The notes under the pieces were generated by a model. The model was not told the DNA's origin and did not search any database. It saw only the letters and a program-made list of their open reading frames with translations. A program made the translations under genes and the position numbers. 64,000 nucleotides of DNA from Trichoplax sp. H2 (Eukaryota; Placozoa; Uniplacotomia; Trichoplacea): the NCBI GenBank assembly GCA_003344405.1, contig NOWV01000082.1:186001-250000 (forward strand), given 5' to 3'. Below, piece by piece: positions 42,201-54,700 of this stretch (position 1 is its first letter; each line of letters opens with the position of its first letter).

Positions 42201-43543
42201 AGCTATATGAGCTAATCATCTTAAGTGAAGAAACTATATGACCTTTATAGAAATACAAAGTAAATTTAGTAATTACGTAATAGGATTTACACCTGCCTGG
42301 TATTTAGAAGAAGTTTTCGTGCAAGACATAACTACTCTTCAAGTATATAGGTTTGTTATACGTATAGTTTTATGTATATAAGGTTCAATTTTTAATAATG
42401 TGGATTTTATATTAGTTATGTGACATAACGGATTATTTTCTAGATTTTCCTACAATCAATGGATCATTAAAGGTGAAGATAGTCTGCATAAAGAAGCTGA
42501 CGGCGAAGTTGTTAGCTGGAAATCTTTGTCTAATGAAACTCTTAAGATTGCGGCAAGGCACAAGAGCTATGATACTGAAAGTGATCGAAATAATACACGC
42601 GTGCTAATACAAGACAACAATGGAGATGTAGCTACAGTTAGCAAAAACGAAATAGTTAATGTTAATATTAAAAAGTTACAAAGTGCAATCAATCGTGTAT
42701 TACAGCTCCCAGTTTCGTCGACTCAGGTATTACTATTATTTACCACATGATATTGTACTTCGAATCTTATAAAATTTTAAAATATTTCTTGTAAGGAATA
42801 TTCACGAGCTACGGATGTACTATGTGAAGAAGATGGGCTATGTTCTATAATTGAAATGGTTTGTGAAACAGAGTTTTCATGTGTACTTGAATTGTTTCCC
42901 TCAAGCTAGTTATAATTTTTATTTAGATTCTAATGGATGGTCGTAAGAAATTTCGGCAAACTAGTAAACTTTCCTTTTCACATATTTGGAGTTATTTCGG
43001 TATGAATTATAAAAATTAAGATGTTTTGATTTGTACATGTATTGATACCAACAAATTGCTTTAAATTTAGAGAAAGCCAGCAGGTTCTCTAGGACCTTAC
43101 CATCCCAAGTAAACAGAGTAGCTTGCAATCGCTTTATTTACCTAATTAATCTCATTAATCGAGAGAAAATTAGTGTTAATAATGACCTAAAGGTATAGTA
43201 CTTTATATAACCTCACGGAAGAATTTTATTGCTTGCTAAATAATTTTTCTTTTACTTCCCTGTTTCAGTTCCAAATGTTAATCTGCATAGGAGCGAAGTA
43301 AGTTGAGCAATTCGATAAATATGAATTTTTCGGCATTCTCTAATACTAAATACTTTTTCTAGAGAGAAGCTTCTTTCAGATTGGTTGTATATGTTACATA
43401 GAAATCACATTACAACGCCTCTTTACGAAAAACAATCTCTTATTAGAAATAGTGATGCTATCAAGCAGATGATGCAAGAACTAGATAGACTAAATGATTG
43501 CGTTATTGTTTTGGAAAGTTACTTGGTTCAAGGAATCGATTGA
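36202..43543 (+). CDS. DENND5: DENND5-type protein (DENN, RUN, PLAT, RUN), Rab GEF/effector
   Basis: Twenty-three exons, 1220 aa (human DENND5A 1287): 36202-36295, 37733-37848, 38043-38736, 39064-39251, 39375-40113, 40202-40279, 40361-40500, 40577-40654, 40732-40881, 40972-41089, 41252-41339, 41429-41488, 41557-41625, 41691-41812, 41910-42052, 42137-42188, 42284-42350, 42444-42726, 42796-42858, 42927-42999, 43071-43108, 43269-43297, 43363-43543. Starts [10 protein letters not shown]-like ([16 protein letters not shown]). The tripartite DENN module covers about 1-610 ([26 protein letters not shown]). RUN1 is about 683-911, PLAT about 911-999 and RUN2 about 1070-1220, ending LVQGID as in vertebrates (LVKGID). 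Family role: GEF for Rab39 and effector of Rab6 in Golgi/endosome traffic. Exon 6 is poorly conserved. The segment 40501-40576 can be read as one 76-nt intron or two 32-nt introns around four codons. Confidence 0.95.
36615..36662. repeat. Near-perfect hairpin in DENND5 intron 1
   Basis: Arms 36615-36635 (CGTTCAGATTTTAACTTGATG) and 36641-36662 are reverse complements apart from one extra base, with a 5-nt loop. A pentamer array lies just upstream (about 36555-36605). Confidence 0.8.
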
Positions 43544-45878
43544 TGAGGTGTTCTTTCAAGGCAAGACAAGTGAATGCAAGATTGGGATTTTCAATTTCAT
43601 TAAGTTTCCACTACCTAATGGACGTGAAGGCGCTTGAATTTATTACGAGCCGGTCAACTCTTAAGCTATGTACAATAATCTTTCTTGCTAATTCTCCCTT
43701 TCGATATTTATCTCTTTTCTAATAATTTCATTGATTTGCAATATTGAGCTGTCGTAAGTTTCCGGTATGTTCTAACTACATGCCGAGATTTATTAGCTAC
43801 ATTAATAGTTTTATTGTTACAAAATTTTGCGATGCATGTACAGTAAGGTTCATTTGCAGTCCAAAAGTATATCAAAGGGCTTATTCAAGTAACTGCTACC
43901 TGTGTATTATATTTGTGTCACTGTGACAATTGTAAATTAGAAATAAAATCACAAGATACCTATTTTGTAACTTATTACGTTTTAGAAACTGAAATGGTTT
44001 TATTCTGCCATTTAAGGTTTATTACCGTCTATCTATATTCTTAGCAGCATCCATTAGCACTTCTACACATTATAAATTTTTTGGAAGACCATTCAAGCTT
44101 ACTATTATATCTAATTCCTTCGCATTTATGCTTGAGTTTGTTATAATTGTATATGAACGATTTGTCTAGTTTGTATAACGAAATTCTTATGTTTAAAATT
44201 CTTGCATATACTAGCTTGTGATTGTACTACTTTCTGCTTGATAAATTTCCAAATTTACTCTACTTTTAAACCATTGCTATTACTTCATCTACGAAATAGA
44301 ATTGTACTAAACTATCAATATTTGCATGATACTAAATGTTAAGAAATTATTAAATTTTTGTATGTCAAACGATTTGAATATAGAATGAATACGGTACCTG
44401 CTATATAAATTTGTTACAATGCTACCATGATCTTTTCAAAAGTCATACATTGATCGAATGTAAGAGTGAAAATGTGATCGAACACAACCGATATTCCGTG
44501 CATGTTATCAGTAAACCCAATAAACAGCAGTTCATGCTGCCCACTTTGATTATTAAATGTACCGTACATATACTGTATAATCATTAATTGTTTGTATCCA
44601 ACACATACTGTATTGTAAATATCTCGTGCAGATACGTGCTATCATATACTACTAGAATAGGACCTGCACTGATCATTCTCTCGGACAGGCGGACTTTCTT
44701 ACCGTAAGGAAAAATGAGGCTGTATTGAATCGAAAAATGGCTACAGTACAGTACTTAGTATGGATCTTTCGTGTCTGTTTTCTATATCACTGGTACTAAC
44801 TTAAATACCATTTACGATCTTATATAACTGTTTCCAAGTAGAATTTAGTAACAGATGATAAGATTCAATGGAATATTACTTAATTTAGAAAAAATCAGTG
44901 AATGTAAAATTGACCGTTTGCATACTAAAGTACTGCCGCAACGAAATGTTTGAAACAATATTTTGACGAGATGAGGCCGAAAAGGTCTGTCCGTTCAAGA
45001 GTAATCAATCCAGGTCTTCTTCTAGCAGTCCTTTGTCCATGGTACGATATACACCAGTGAGATCATGCTAGAAAGTTATGAGAAGCAGCTCATCAGTACC
45101 AAGGTCTGCTTATGTTCGTAAATTCGGTAAGAATGACTATGATTCGTTACTATCCAATTGAATTTGTATACAGTTAAGAGCTCATATAACTATAATGAAT
45201 GGCATTCGTAACAATAATTTCAAGTAATTTCATCATACCCGGATAACCGTATTAAAATATTCAATTTAAACTAATATCATTCAGTGCTATACAAGAAGTT
45301 CATCCATTTGTCAAAACATTCTGAAGATCTGTACTTCTGCAGTATTGTGATGTATGTGTATACAGGACTCGATATACAGGCACTTATTATATATTGTACT
45401 GTAGTTATTCAATCATGAATGATGATATGGGTAACTACCGAACAAAGTGCAGGTGCAATCTAGTATATGAGTACAATAATAAAGTGCAGGATATTTTCTA
45501 ATTTGTGAAGCAACAAACACGTCAATATTTCATACATTACATAAAGTACAGTGCTTTGCTTACGACTCGACCCGTGCAAATATCTGGAACAAAATCGCTT
45601 AGCAGTGATTCTGTGAGTAAAGTAACTTTGTATAAATGATACGATAGGCATAAAAAGTCAGAAATACAGAAGTTCCCTTTGCCATCGTTGATATAAACTG
45701 TAATTTTATCAAGTTGGAACAGTTGTCCTTTCATGGAGATAAACAAAATTTTAATACCGCATTTCCATTACTATGCATAACAGCACTAATGTTTATTCGA
45801 ATTGTATAAAAAACCAATGAAATTTCTAATCAGTATATGTGTCGACACTATTGGATAATTAACTGTTGATTGATTGGT
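43544..45878. other. Convergent intergenic region
   Basis: Lies between the DENND5 stop and the stop of the 45879-46880 ORF. Short open frames (43498-43926, 45460-45746) overlap the DENND5 end or lack any domain. Few pentamer units (about 44573, 44745). No gene recognised. Confidence 0.5.
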
Positions 45879-46880
45879 TTAATAGTCCATCGCGATATCT
45901 GATGCTGATAAGGGCATATTGATTGATAGAAAAGGTGGATCAAGTCGTATAGTTCGTAAATCAATAGATTCAGAAAGGGTTGAAATGCGATCACGAATAC
46001 CAGGACTTTTAGATTGTTTATCATAGAAAGAGTCTGGAGTAGCACTTTCCATTAATCTTTGTTTAGATTGATTTGAAAGCCTGCTTGGGGCTATCTTGTT
46101 ACCATCTGCAATATATATTTGGGAGTCCGATTCGCTAAAAAACTGTTTAAGAGCATGATTACGGCAAAGCGAGTCGCAGTTGATATTTATCTTAGGGTAT
46201 AACTGGCGATGAACTTCGATGCTGTTATATCTTCTGGTTATCTCAATACACTTTTCACATAATTCTGAGCCCATAACATCGCAATATAAGCCTCTTTTCT
46301 GACCAGAATTATTTAGACACGCACTTTCAATTCTATGCAATTTATGATCAAGCTGCCTACGGGAAGAAAGATCCTCATTGTAAAAAGATGGAGTTGTCCA
46401 ATTCTTTTCAGTTGCTGGCACCACTTCGGTCGCATTAGCGTAACAACGTGTAATATTTGATCGATAACGAACCTTCGGTTTTGTATCATTAAGAGTAGGT
46501 AGCGCAGGATATAAATTTCTATTTTTCCACGAACTACGATACTTTTTTCGAGTTCTTTCATGCTCATTTCCATTCCTTAAAATATCTTTCCAAGTAATAT
46601 GCTTGCTTTGAGATAGAAATACTGTTCCCTTACGAGCATTTTTACTACTAATATAGGCATCATGGTCTTCACCCCTATGACCTTTTTGAACGTGCGATAA
46701 TGTAGGCTTCCAGTACATAACATCTTTGGTATGGGTGTCTTTTGTGCTTTCATTAGCCATAGCTGATTTGTTTTTGGAATTTATCCAAATATCATCACGA
46801 TCACTCCGATCAGTTTTCCTTTTTATATCAGGTAACTCCGGCAAGCTAAACTTTCGGGACAGGCTATCGTATTTGTTCAT
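45879..46880 (-). CDS. Hypothetical basic protein, unrecognised
   Basis: A 333-codon ATG-to-TAA frame in one exon, far longer than chance frames in this AT-rich DNA. Polar and basic, rich in Arg, Ser, Lys and Asn. Predicted mostly disordered, with a C-terminal part containing Ser-rich stretches (RDRISTLSESIDLRTIRLD). A cluster of Cys (YCDVMGSELCEKCIE, then NCDSLCRNH) might bind metal but matches no motif I know. No signal peptide or membrane segment. It may be a lineage-specific gene or one large exon of a longer gene. Its start faces the RBM28 start across 1.7 kb of array-rich DNA. Confidence 0.6.
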   Translation of the reverse strand: MNKYDSLSRKFSLPELPDIKRKTDRSDRDDIWINSKNKSAMANESTKDTHTKDVMYWKPTLSHVQKGHRGEDHDAYISSKNARKGTVFLSQSKHITWKDILRNGNEHERTRKKYRSSWKNRNLYPALPTLNDTKPKVRYRSNITRCYANATEVVPATEKNWTTPSFYNEDLSSRRQLDHKLHRIESACLNNSGQKRGLYCDVMGSELCEKCIEITRRYNSIEVHRQLYPKININCDSLCRNHALKQFFSESDSQIYIADGNKIAPSRLSNQSKQRLMESATPDSFYDKQSKSPGIRDRISTLSESIDLRTIRLDPPFLSINMPLSASDIAMDY

Positions 46881-47298
46881 TTTCGATGAATTAAAGTTAA
46901 CTATTAAATATTCATATAAGTATAGGGTTCACAGGTTCCTTTTCATGAAATGAGAAGATTGTGTAAAATAATAGCTATATTTTGTTAAATTACCATTTAG
47001 TACTATTAGTTAGTTGCTATAAAAAAGTACAGTCTTGAAAAAACGACTTGAGACCTCTTACATAGTGATACGTATGGCAACTACGCCCATGAGATGTTTT
47101 CAAAAATCCATTTTCGCAATCATGAAAAGGATGAAACCATTACCACGAAATGGTACTGTATCTTGCCTATTGCAGCCTCTATAATGCAATAGTCTGTTAT
47201 TAGCCGTTATTGACGAAATTCGATATACGATGTGTGCATTTACGCATAACAAGTCAGGGTTATATAATTAGTGACATCATGATTGTCGTAATTGAAAT

Positions 47299-47733
47299 GT
47301 ACTGTACTGTACACTGTACAGTATACGTGTACAATATACGTACAGTATATCTTCTGTACTATATTATTTCACTTTATTTTATACAAAGTGTACGCTTATG
47401 AATGATACAGTAGTATTATACATGTATGCGCACATTTGAAGCTTCCGTAGTCTGCGAATTTTATGTACTGTATACAGTACTATTATAACAATAATAACTA
47501 ACATACATACAGTATACCCTTTTATGCTTATTCATGCCACATATACAGTACTACACAACAATCATCTGTTGCTGTGGTAACGTAAAGTATATATTTATAT
47601 ATTACATACTGTACTGTACTGTACTGTATATACTGTATACTGTATACATAACTATACAGTACCTACAATACTATACACAGTACTGTACTGTACAGTACAG
47701 TATACAATCTACAGTAATGTACTGTAAAGTACA
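47299..47733. repeat. (CWGTA)n arrays, 5' flank of RBM28 (distal)
   Basis: Arrays at about 47299-47345 and 47608-47733. Mixed CAGTA and CTGTA units, locally interrupted by 2-nt insertions (TATACTGTATACTGTATACA). Confidence 0.85.
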
Positions 47734-48003
47734 GTAATCCGTAAAAAACGAGCGATTTTTTTTTCATAGTACAGTACAGTACTGCACGAATGTAACGTTT
47801 AACGTTTTCCAATAAAGGTTCAGCTAAACGAAAGAGAGATAGAAAATTGAGGAGGGGGTAGAACCGATTTATTAGAAATAAGTAACGAAGAGATATTGTG
47901 TTTCTCATATATTTTCAAAGTTAATAGTATAAGGAATATACTGTACGTGTATCGGTGTATGAAATATTCAGTAGTAATGAAACAGTAATAATATATGCAC
48001 TTA

Positions 48004-48370
48004 TACAGTATGTACAGTATATAAATTTATACTAGATACAGTACAGTACAGTACACTGCGCGTTGCCATTGCTGTGCTGTATAGTGATTTGTACTGTACT
48101 GTATTGTACTGTACAATACAATTGTTAATTCCTCGTGTTGATGGTGGATTGTACACTACAGTACAGTACAGTACTGTAGATAGTAATTACGTAATACTGT
48201 ACAGTATACTGTACTGTACTGTACAGTACTGTACACTGTACTGTACAGATGAGTCAATCTACAGTACTGTACAGTACTGTATTGTACCGTACAGTGCACT
48301 GTACAGTACAGAAAATCCACACCACGAGTGTACGGTACAGTACTGTACAATGTACAATACATTGCACTGT
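48004..48370. repeat. (CWGTA)n arrays, 5' flank of RBM28 (proximal)
   Basis: Almost continuous array with short spacers, densest at 48155-48310 and 48328-48370. Ends about 240 bp before the RBM28 ATG. Confidence 0.88.
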
Positions 48371-48610
48371 AAAATTAATTTGGAAAATAAGTGAATTACA
48401 AAACCGGGTAACCGCTTGATAACGTTATGGCGAAGAGAAGTGTTCGGAGCACTGCTATACAAAACAAGATGAGGCATATATGTCCGACCGTCCGAACCAA
48501 GTGTCCAGTCCAGATGTATCTAGAAGTCCATGCTTTGGTTCATCAGTAATTAATTAATTAATTAATGAATCCAAGGTTCGTTCAACATTGTACAGGCATT
48601 TTACAGCAGC

Positions 48611-51600
48611 ATGAGTTTGACGAACCCGAGCGAAATCGTAACGTCAAGGTCTACTATATTCGTCCGCAACTTACCATACGATATCACCGAGACTCAATTT
48701 GAGCAACTATTTGATGATGTAGGACCTATAAGAAGTAGCTTCTTGGTTCGGGATAAAGGTTGTAGATCTAACTCTAGAAGGAAACTATGCAATGTAATCG
48801 TTGAGGAGTGCGAAATGTAATTTGAGTCAGCCTAGGTTGCATACATACATACAGCGTGTTATAGTGTTATGATTTCAGACTTACTTTACATTTAGTAATT
48901 TAATATGCTCGTAGACGCCAAATAAATTAATAATATCATCGCATCGATCCTTTACAGGTACAAAGGATGAATGTCGCGGGTTTGGTTATGTGACTTTTAC
49001 CTTGCAGTAAGTCGTGCAAACTCAATTTTGCAGTAGCACAGTAAAAACGTACTGTATGTGTGCTGGTGTTATTATTAATACTGTACACTGTGCAGTACTA
49101 TTCTAGTAAGTTCACTATTTTCGTACCTTGTAATTTCACTTCGTGTACTGTACAGTAGGCGAATACTCGTATTCAGTTATTCGAGTCTTGAATGGTTAAA
49201 AAGCAGCAACAGTGATGGGCTTATATAGATATTAATTGCTTTATGTAATACAAGTATATACAATCGCATATTGCACACTATTAGCAATTACACTAGCCTG
49301 TTCCACTTTAGCGCTTAGACTGAGTAGATTACACTAAAGGCCGTAAATACATACTGTACATGTACTCGTATTTCGCTTACAAATCTAGGGAGGATGCAGA
49401 AAGAGCTACAACACTGAAAAAAAGTATTAGAGGACGTCATATTCAAATTTTACTAGCTCAGAGAAAGTTTGATACTAATACGAAGAGGAAACAAAATCAC
49501 GATGAGATTGAAGGTACTTATACGCGCATACATATATGTTATATATACATGTACACTATAACATTGATCTTGACTGACGGTAATTATATAATAATCATGT
49601 ATATTATACATATATGTAGACATTACTTCGTTATACAATAATCGTATTTCCTTACATAGAAGTAAATAGCAGCCATCTCGAAGCACCAGTGATAAAGAAA
49701 TCTAGATCCTATTCACAATTAGACAACATACAGTTAGAAAATACAATATCATCTATTGTATCACGTGCAAATTCTGGAAGAACAATTTTAATTCAAAATT
49801 TATCTCCGGATATTTCCAGGAAGCAGTTGTATAAACGGCTTAGGTTAGTTGAACTGATATACGAGTATCTATTACAGGAACATTCTATGCTATTTATATG
49901 TACTAGCTCAGGATATATTTTTGTACATACCCACTTTTAACACATTCTAGGAAGAAGGTCGACATAGAGGAATTGAAGTATCCCCTACCTGGTTGGTAAT
50001 TAATGTAGCTAGGATGTAATTGATTTGAGTACCACATTCGATATGCTCCTTATACTGTATTACTACCTCAACGTACAAGTATATTTTAGCATACTGTTTG
50101 CAATGATCTTCATAGACTGTGAAGGTTGCGCCTTGGTTCTATGCTCTTCACACAAGAAATGCAGAATTGCTGTAGTAAATCTAAATAACAGGACTTTTAA
50201 AGGTATCTAAAGTAAAATACTGTGCTTTTAGCAATTTTTGATAACTAGATTAATAACGTAATTCATCGTATTTGGCATGAAAGGTTCGCAGCTCAATGTG
50301 CAAATTGTTTCCAAGATCGATAAGACACAGTCGAAGAAGTCTCTAAATAAAGCAAAGATCATTGTTCGAAATCTTTGCTTCAACGTTAGTGAGCCTGGAT
50401 ATCTTATAAAACGAAAGTTTTTGTTTAACTAATTCTGTTTTTTATAATAACTATGTAATAGAACAGTCACCTTTATAGTCGATAAGTAACTACAGCTAAT
50501 GATTGTCACACTATACACTAGTGTTAATATGTCAATACTATGCTTATATAGTGCCGAGAAAGAGATTTGAAGGAAATATTTTCGCAATTTGGAAATGTGA
50601 TCACTGTGAACATTCCACCTAAGGGAGGTTAGCAAAAGGCTACGTGTTTCATCACATCGAATTATATCTCAAGCTATATTTGCTTTGTATATATTAATGA
50701 CTAATGCTACGCTACAAAAATGCTAGGATTTGCGTTTATCCAGTTCGAAAATGTCTTTCATGCGGCGAATGCTATAAAGGAACTCAATATGACGGAAGTG
50801 ATGAGTAAGTCTTTAAATTTTTTATCATTTCTGTCAATAAGTTTCCAGGAATTACTTCGTGATGATAAGTTAGCCAAAGCGAACATATTGCCGTATTATG
50901 TACGAACTGTTTAAGTGTTTGTACCTTCAATAAAATGTTTCTTAGATCGTCGAATTTCTTTGGATTGGGCGTTACCAAAATCACTTTATTTGAAAAATAC
51001 AGCTGAGAATAGTAAAGAACACGGTTAATCATTAATTAATTAATTTTGAATTGCGTGATTTAGTATTTCGGCTTCTGTTTTGTTTCCTATGATAAACCTT
51101 GTATAACTACCTAATTCATTAGAGGGTGAAAAAGTAACATCTGACAACTGTGATTCTGATTTAACAGGTATTACGATAAAGTATAGGGTTGTTTTTTGTA
51201 GTCAGCGAATTACTTAGAATCTTGCATTGCTATGCTTTAAAATAGACAGTGACTGTGAAGCTGTCGCAAAAACTGATAGTGCAAATACAACGGAAAATGG
51301 TAATTACATTTATATTTTCTTAAAAGTACTGCAAGATACGGTATTTCTGATATTTCGAGCTGTATTAAATGTTTTAGCGATAGGGGCATAAAACCACATC
51401 GCAATTCATATTATGTGATCGTAATGCCTGCATGTGTCTTAAAAGTTAATAGATGAGATAACTTATAGTGTACATATTTTTTTTAATATGCGAATATTTA
51501 TTAACTATAAAACGATACTGAAGCTGAGGAAGAAACTAAACGCAACAGACATGAAATTAAGGAGGATGTCCAGGAAGGGAAAACGTTATTTATACGGTTA

Positions 51601-53869
51601 ATAGAAATTTTTATACCAGTTCATAAGGCTAACCAATTGAGTTAAACAGAACATTCAATTGACCCCTTTTATGGCTCGAATTCTGAATTAGCAAGATTAA
51701 TTGGTATCAATTGATACACTTTTAATTAAGAGATATTACTGTATATTCTTAGGAACCTTTCATTTGACTGTAAAGAAGACGAATTAAAGGAATTCTTCTC
51801 GAAATTTGGCAAGATTCGATATTGCAAGATTGTTATTGATCGGGCTAATGATTATTCTCGAGGTAGCTAGGTTATTTATGTATAAAAATCACATAGAGTC
51901 TATGTAGTGAAGAATTATTTTAACTTCATCTGCGAGCAGCTGTATTTTTAATGAGTCTAAAGCACTGATAGGATTCATTGATTACAGGTGTAGCATTTGT
52001 GAAATATGTTGAAAAAGGAAGTGCTGACAAATGCCTGGAAAGTTACAGCAACGTAAGAAATAACTTAAACAATATATATGATATCTTTTATTTATTCTCC
52101 GTTTTTACTTTGCTGTAGGGCGATTACGACTTTACTTTACATGACAGGAAACTTATCATCTGCCGCGCCGTATCACGGACCGATGCTTGCAATTTGTATT
52201 AATGTTCTTGTTGACTAATTATATTTTATTGAACTTGTTATACCCATAGTAATATTTAGCATTTGATATACAATTCTACTTTCGTTGCGTAATCTAGTTC
52301 AGTAACAAAGCCATCCAAAGATCAAGATAAAAGAAATTTATATCTAGCTAGTGAAGGAGGTGATATTTTGCTATCAATCAGTCAATTATTTATTTTTTCA
52401 AGGACTTGAAACGCTACGCTGATATGTTTAGTTATCACAGCTGATAGCGCTGCTGCTGGAGGATTATCCAAATCAGATTTAAAGAAACGTGCCATGGTAA
52501 AACTGTATTTATCTTTTGCATATCTTGATAATCATACTTCTTCCTAACTCTATCTACTTCAAAGACGGAAATGAAGAACAAAGCCAAGTTAAAGAACCCT
52601 AACTATTTTGTATCGAAAACAAGGTAAATAAGTGTTTTAATCTTGATGGTGATAAAACTTGCTAATGCTGAAACTTTGCCAAAGGTTGTGTATTCGCAAT
52701 ATTCCAATTCAAGTTAGTGATGCTGATCTCAAGAAAGTAATCATATCTTCAGTAGATGAGAAGAGGCCTGTTAGAATAAAGAAAGTAAATATTTTTGAGA
52801 AATGTTTTCTCTTTTAACCTATTTGTGGTTAATTCATTGGGTATGGTATATGTATTATCTGGATTTAGGTAACGATAATGCGTGATCGCAATCGGATTAA
52901 CAGCCACGGAATCGCGAAATCTAGAGGTTTGTGGGAGTATAGTGTTTGATTATTCACAGTAATCAGAGTTTAAAAGTTTTTACCAGTGACCAAACTTTGC
53001 TTCTTTTCAATCTTAAGGTTTTGGTTTTATGGAACTTTTAAATCACGATGACGCACTGAAAATTTTACGAGCAATTAATAATAATCCTCATATTTTTGGA
53101 CCTGAAAAGGTTTCCATCCACTTGCACGTTATAATTTTCCGGACATGGTTTCGCTTCGTTAATTTTATTGTAATTTTGGTGAATATTTACAGCGACTAAT
53201 TGTAGGATTTGCAATAGAAAACCAAACGGCACTTCAAAAGAAGAAATTAAGGCAGGAAAGGAGCAAGGTAAAACAGATACTAGTGTCTATCAGAACTATT
53301 GTAAAGGCACCATGCTTATATGATATTCATATTATTGCATTGGGGATGTAGACAAAGCTGCAAGTGAGACAAAACCACCGCATACCGACAAATATTGAAA
53401 CTGATAATTATGGCAACAATGAGAGAGTAAATCTGAGGATATCAGCGAATAAAATCGAAAATCAGACAAAGTTAAAAACAAGGCCGAATTTCAAAGGCTT
53501 AAAAGATGAAAGTTCTTTTATCAACCAGGTCTTACCGTCAACATCTGATGTTAATGTTAATATTAACGACCGTCATAATATCGGTGGATCATTCTCGTCT
53601 GGAGCTAGTGCAGATGCCAGAGTATCTAAGTTTTCAAACAAGAAGAGAACTTATGATCATTCTAGAAAGGTGAAGGCGCACTAATATTTGCTTCTTATTG
53701 GTCTACATAATTTTATAATTATATTAGAAATTGCAAACGTTAGCAATTACTATATCGTAAAATATTTATTTCATAGACAATCAAGCACAATCTACTTCGC
53801 CGCAAAAGTAAAAGCAAAAAGGAAAAACCCTTAAATGAACTAATTAGGAAACCTAAAGTGAAAATTTGA
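48611..53869 (+). CDS. RBM28: RBM28/Nop4-like nucleolar RNA-binding protein
   Basis: Twenty-five exons, 764 aa (human 759): 48611-48758, 48958-49006, 49389-49513, 49660-49843, 49951-49991, 50125-50202, 50284-50384, 50552-50627, 50727-50804, 50946-51023, 51123-51167, 51246-51299, 51524-51596, 51753-51862, 51988-52052, 52119-52195, 52298-52359, 52441-52496, 52565-52623, 52685-52784, 52869-52926, 53018-53109, 53193-53267, 53352-53669, 53777-53869. RRM1 has IFVRNLPYD and CRGFGYVTF. A second, degenerate RRM (TILIQNLSPDISRKQLYKRL) lacks the aromatic RNP1. Next come KIIVRNLCFN with GFAFIQF, then TLFIRNLSFD with GVAFVKY, a linker NLYLASEG matching human NLYLAREG, and LCIRNIPIQV with GFGFMEL. The C-tail is basic. 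Yeast Nop4 and its homologues act in 60S subunit assembly in the nucleolus. The extra RRM is inserted relative to the four of human RBM28. Confidence 0.93.
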
Positions 53870-54631
53870 ATTGGCTCGTAAATCGGATAAATTTACAAAA
53901 TAGTTCAGTTCGTTGATTGTTGATTGTAGTGTCCGAATCGCTTGATATACTGTATTTGTGACAAAACTGATCATGTCATTGATATCCAGTTCAGTTACTC
54001 ATATTTCGTTGTGGTTGAGTGTCATATCCTTAAATCACAAACTTGGGATAGCGTTTTGAGATTAAACAGAGATTTATTATTATTATTTGATTTGCTATAA
54101 TATTTACAATCTTATTTCTCTATAATAATTAATATAAACAAGCGCAACAGGATCTTATGATGCATTTTATAGTTTCTTCTACAGCTTTTCTACAGATGTC
54201 TTGCTTTTATCCACGATATAAAACTTTATATCACTATCAGAACATTATGAACAATTCACGTACGCGTATGAAAGTTAAAGTACTCCGGGCAATTTATCCC
54301 TATTCTAAGTACGTCATATCATACTGGTATTTACGATTAAGAAAATCTACAAATAATAGCAGCAATGGATGTAATAGGCGCACCAAACATGGCTCGAAGC
54401 TAATTAAAAAATAAATTATGTTACTGACATAGTAAGACTGCAATTGTGTCCAATATGATCTCTATCCATTGAAATGATTACCCTATCGCTAGTTATGCTT
54501 TACGCTACTTTCTTTCTAGTCAAGAAACAGGAGGATACGAGAAAGTACGAAATGTTCAAATTAACACTGCTATACACTACCATTAAACGTGAGAAAGGTT
54601 CGGTACAGTAATCCATTACTACGGAACTACG

Positions 54632-54654
54632 CTGTACAGTACTGTACAGTGTAC
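54632..54654. repeat. Short (CWGTA)n array
   Basis: CTGTACAGTACTGTACAGTG-type run upstream of the tandem repeat. Confidence 0.7.
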
Positions 54655-54700
54655 AATATTGAATGTTGATAAATTACAGTTCTGCACGAATCCGGATAAT

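Larger units (their letters stand above)
46881..48610. other. Divergent intergenic region, array-rich
   Basis: Between the start of the 45879-46880 ORF and the RBM28 start. Holds the longest pentamer arrays of the window. Open frames on both strands at 47.5-48.5 kb are translations of the repeat ([11 protein letters not shown]-type), not genes. Confidence 0.65.

Noticed and set aside
43498-43926. Open frames at the DENND5 3' end
   Set aside because: The first overlaps the last DENND5 exon in another frame; the second lies in the likely 3' UTR without any domain.
46313-46573. Minus-strand frame inside the 45879-46880 gene
   Set aside because: Alternative frame shadow of the longer 333-codon ORF.
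47534-48477. Several overlapping open frames on both strands
   Set aside because: They are translations of the stop-free pentamer arrays, giving repetitive Y/C/T/V peptides.
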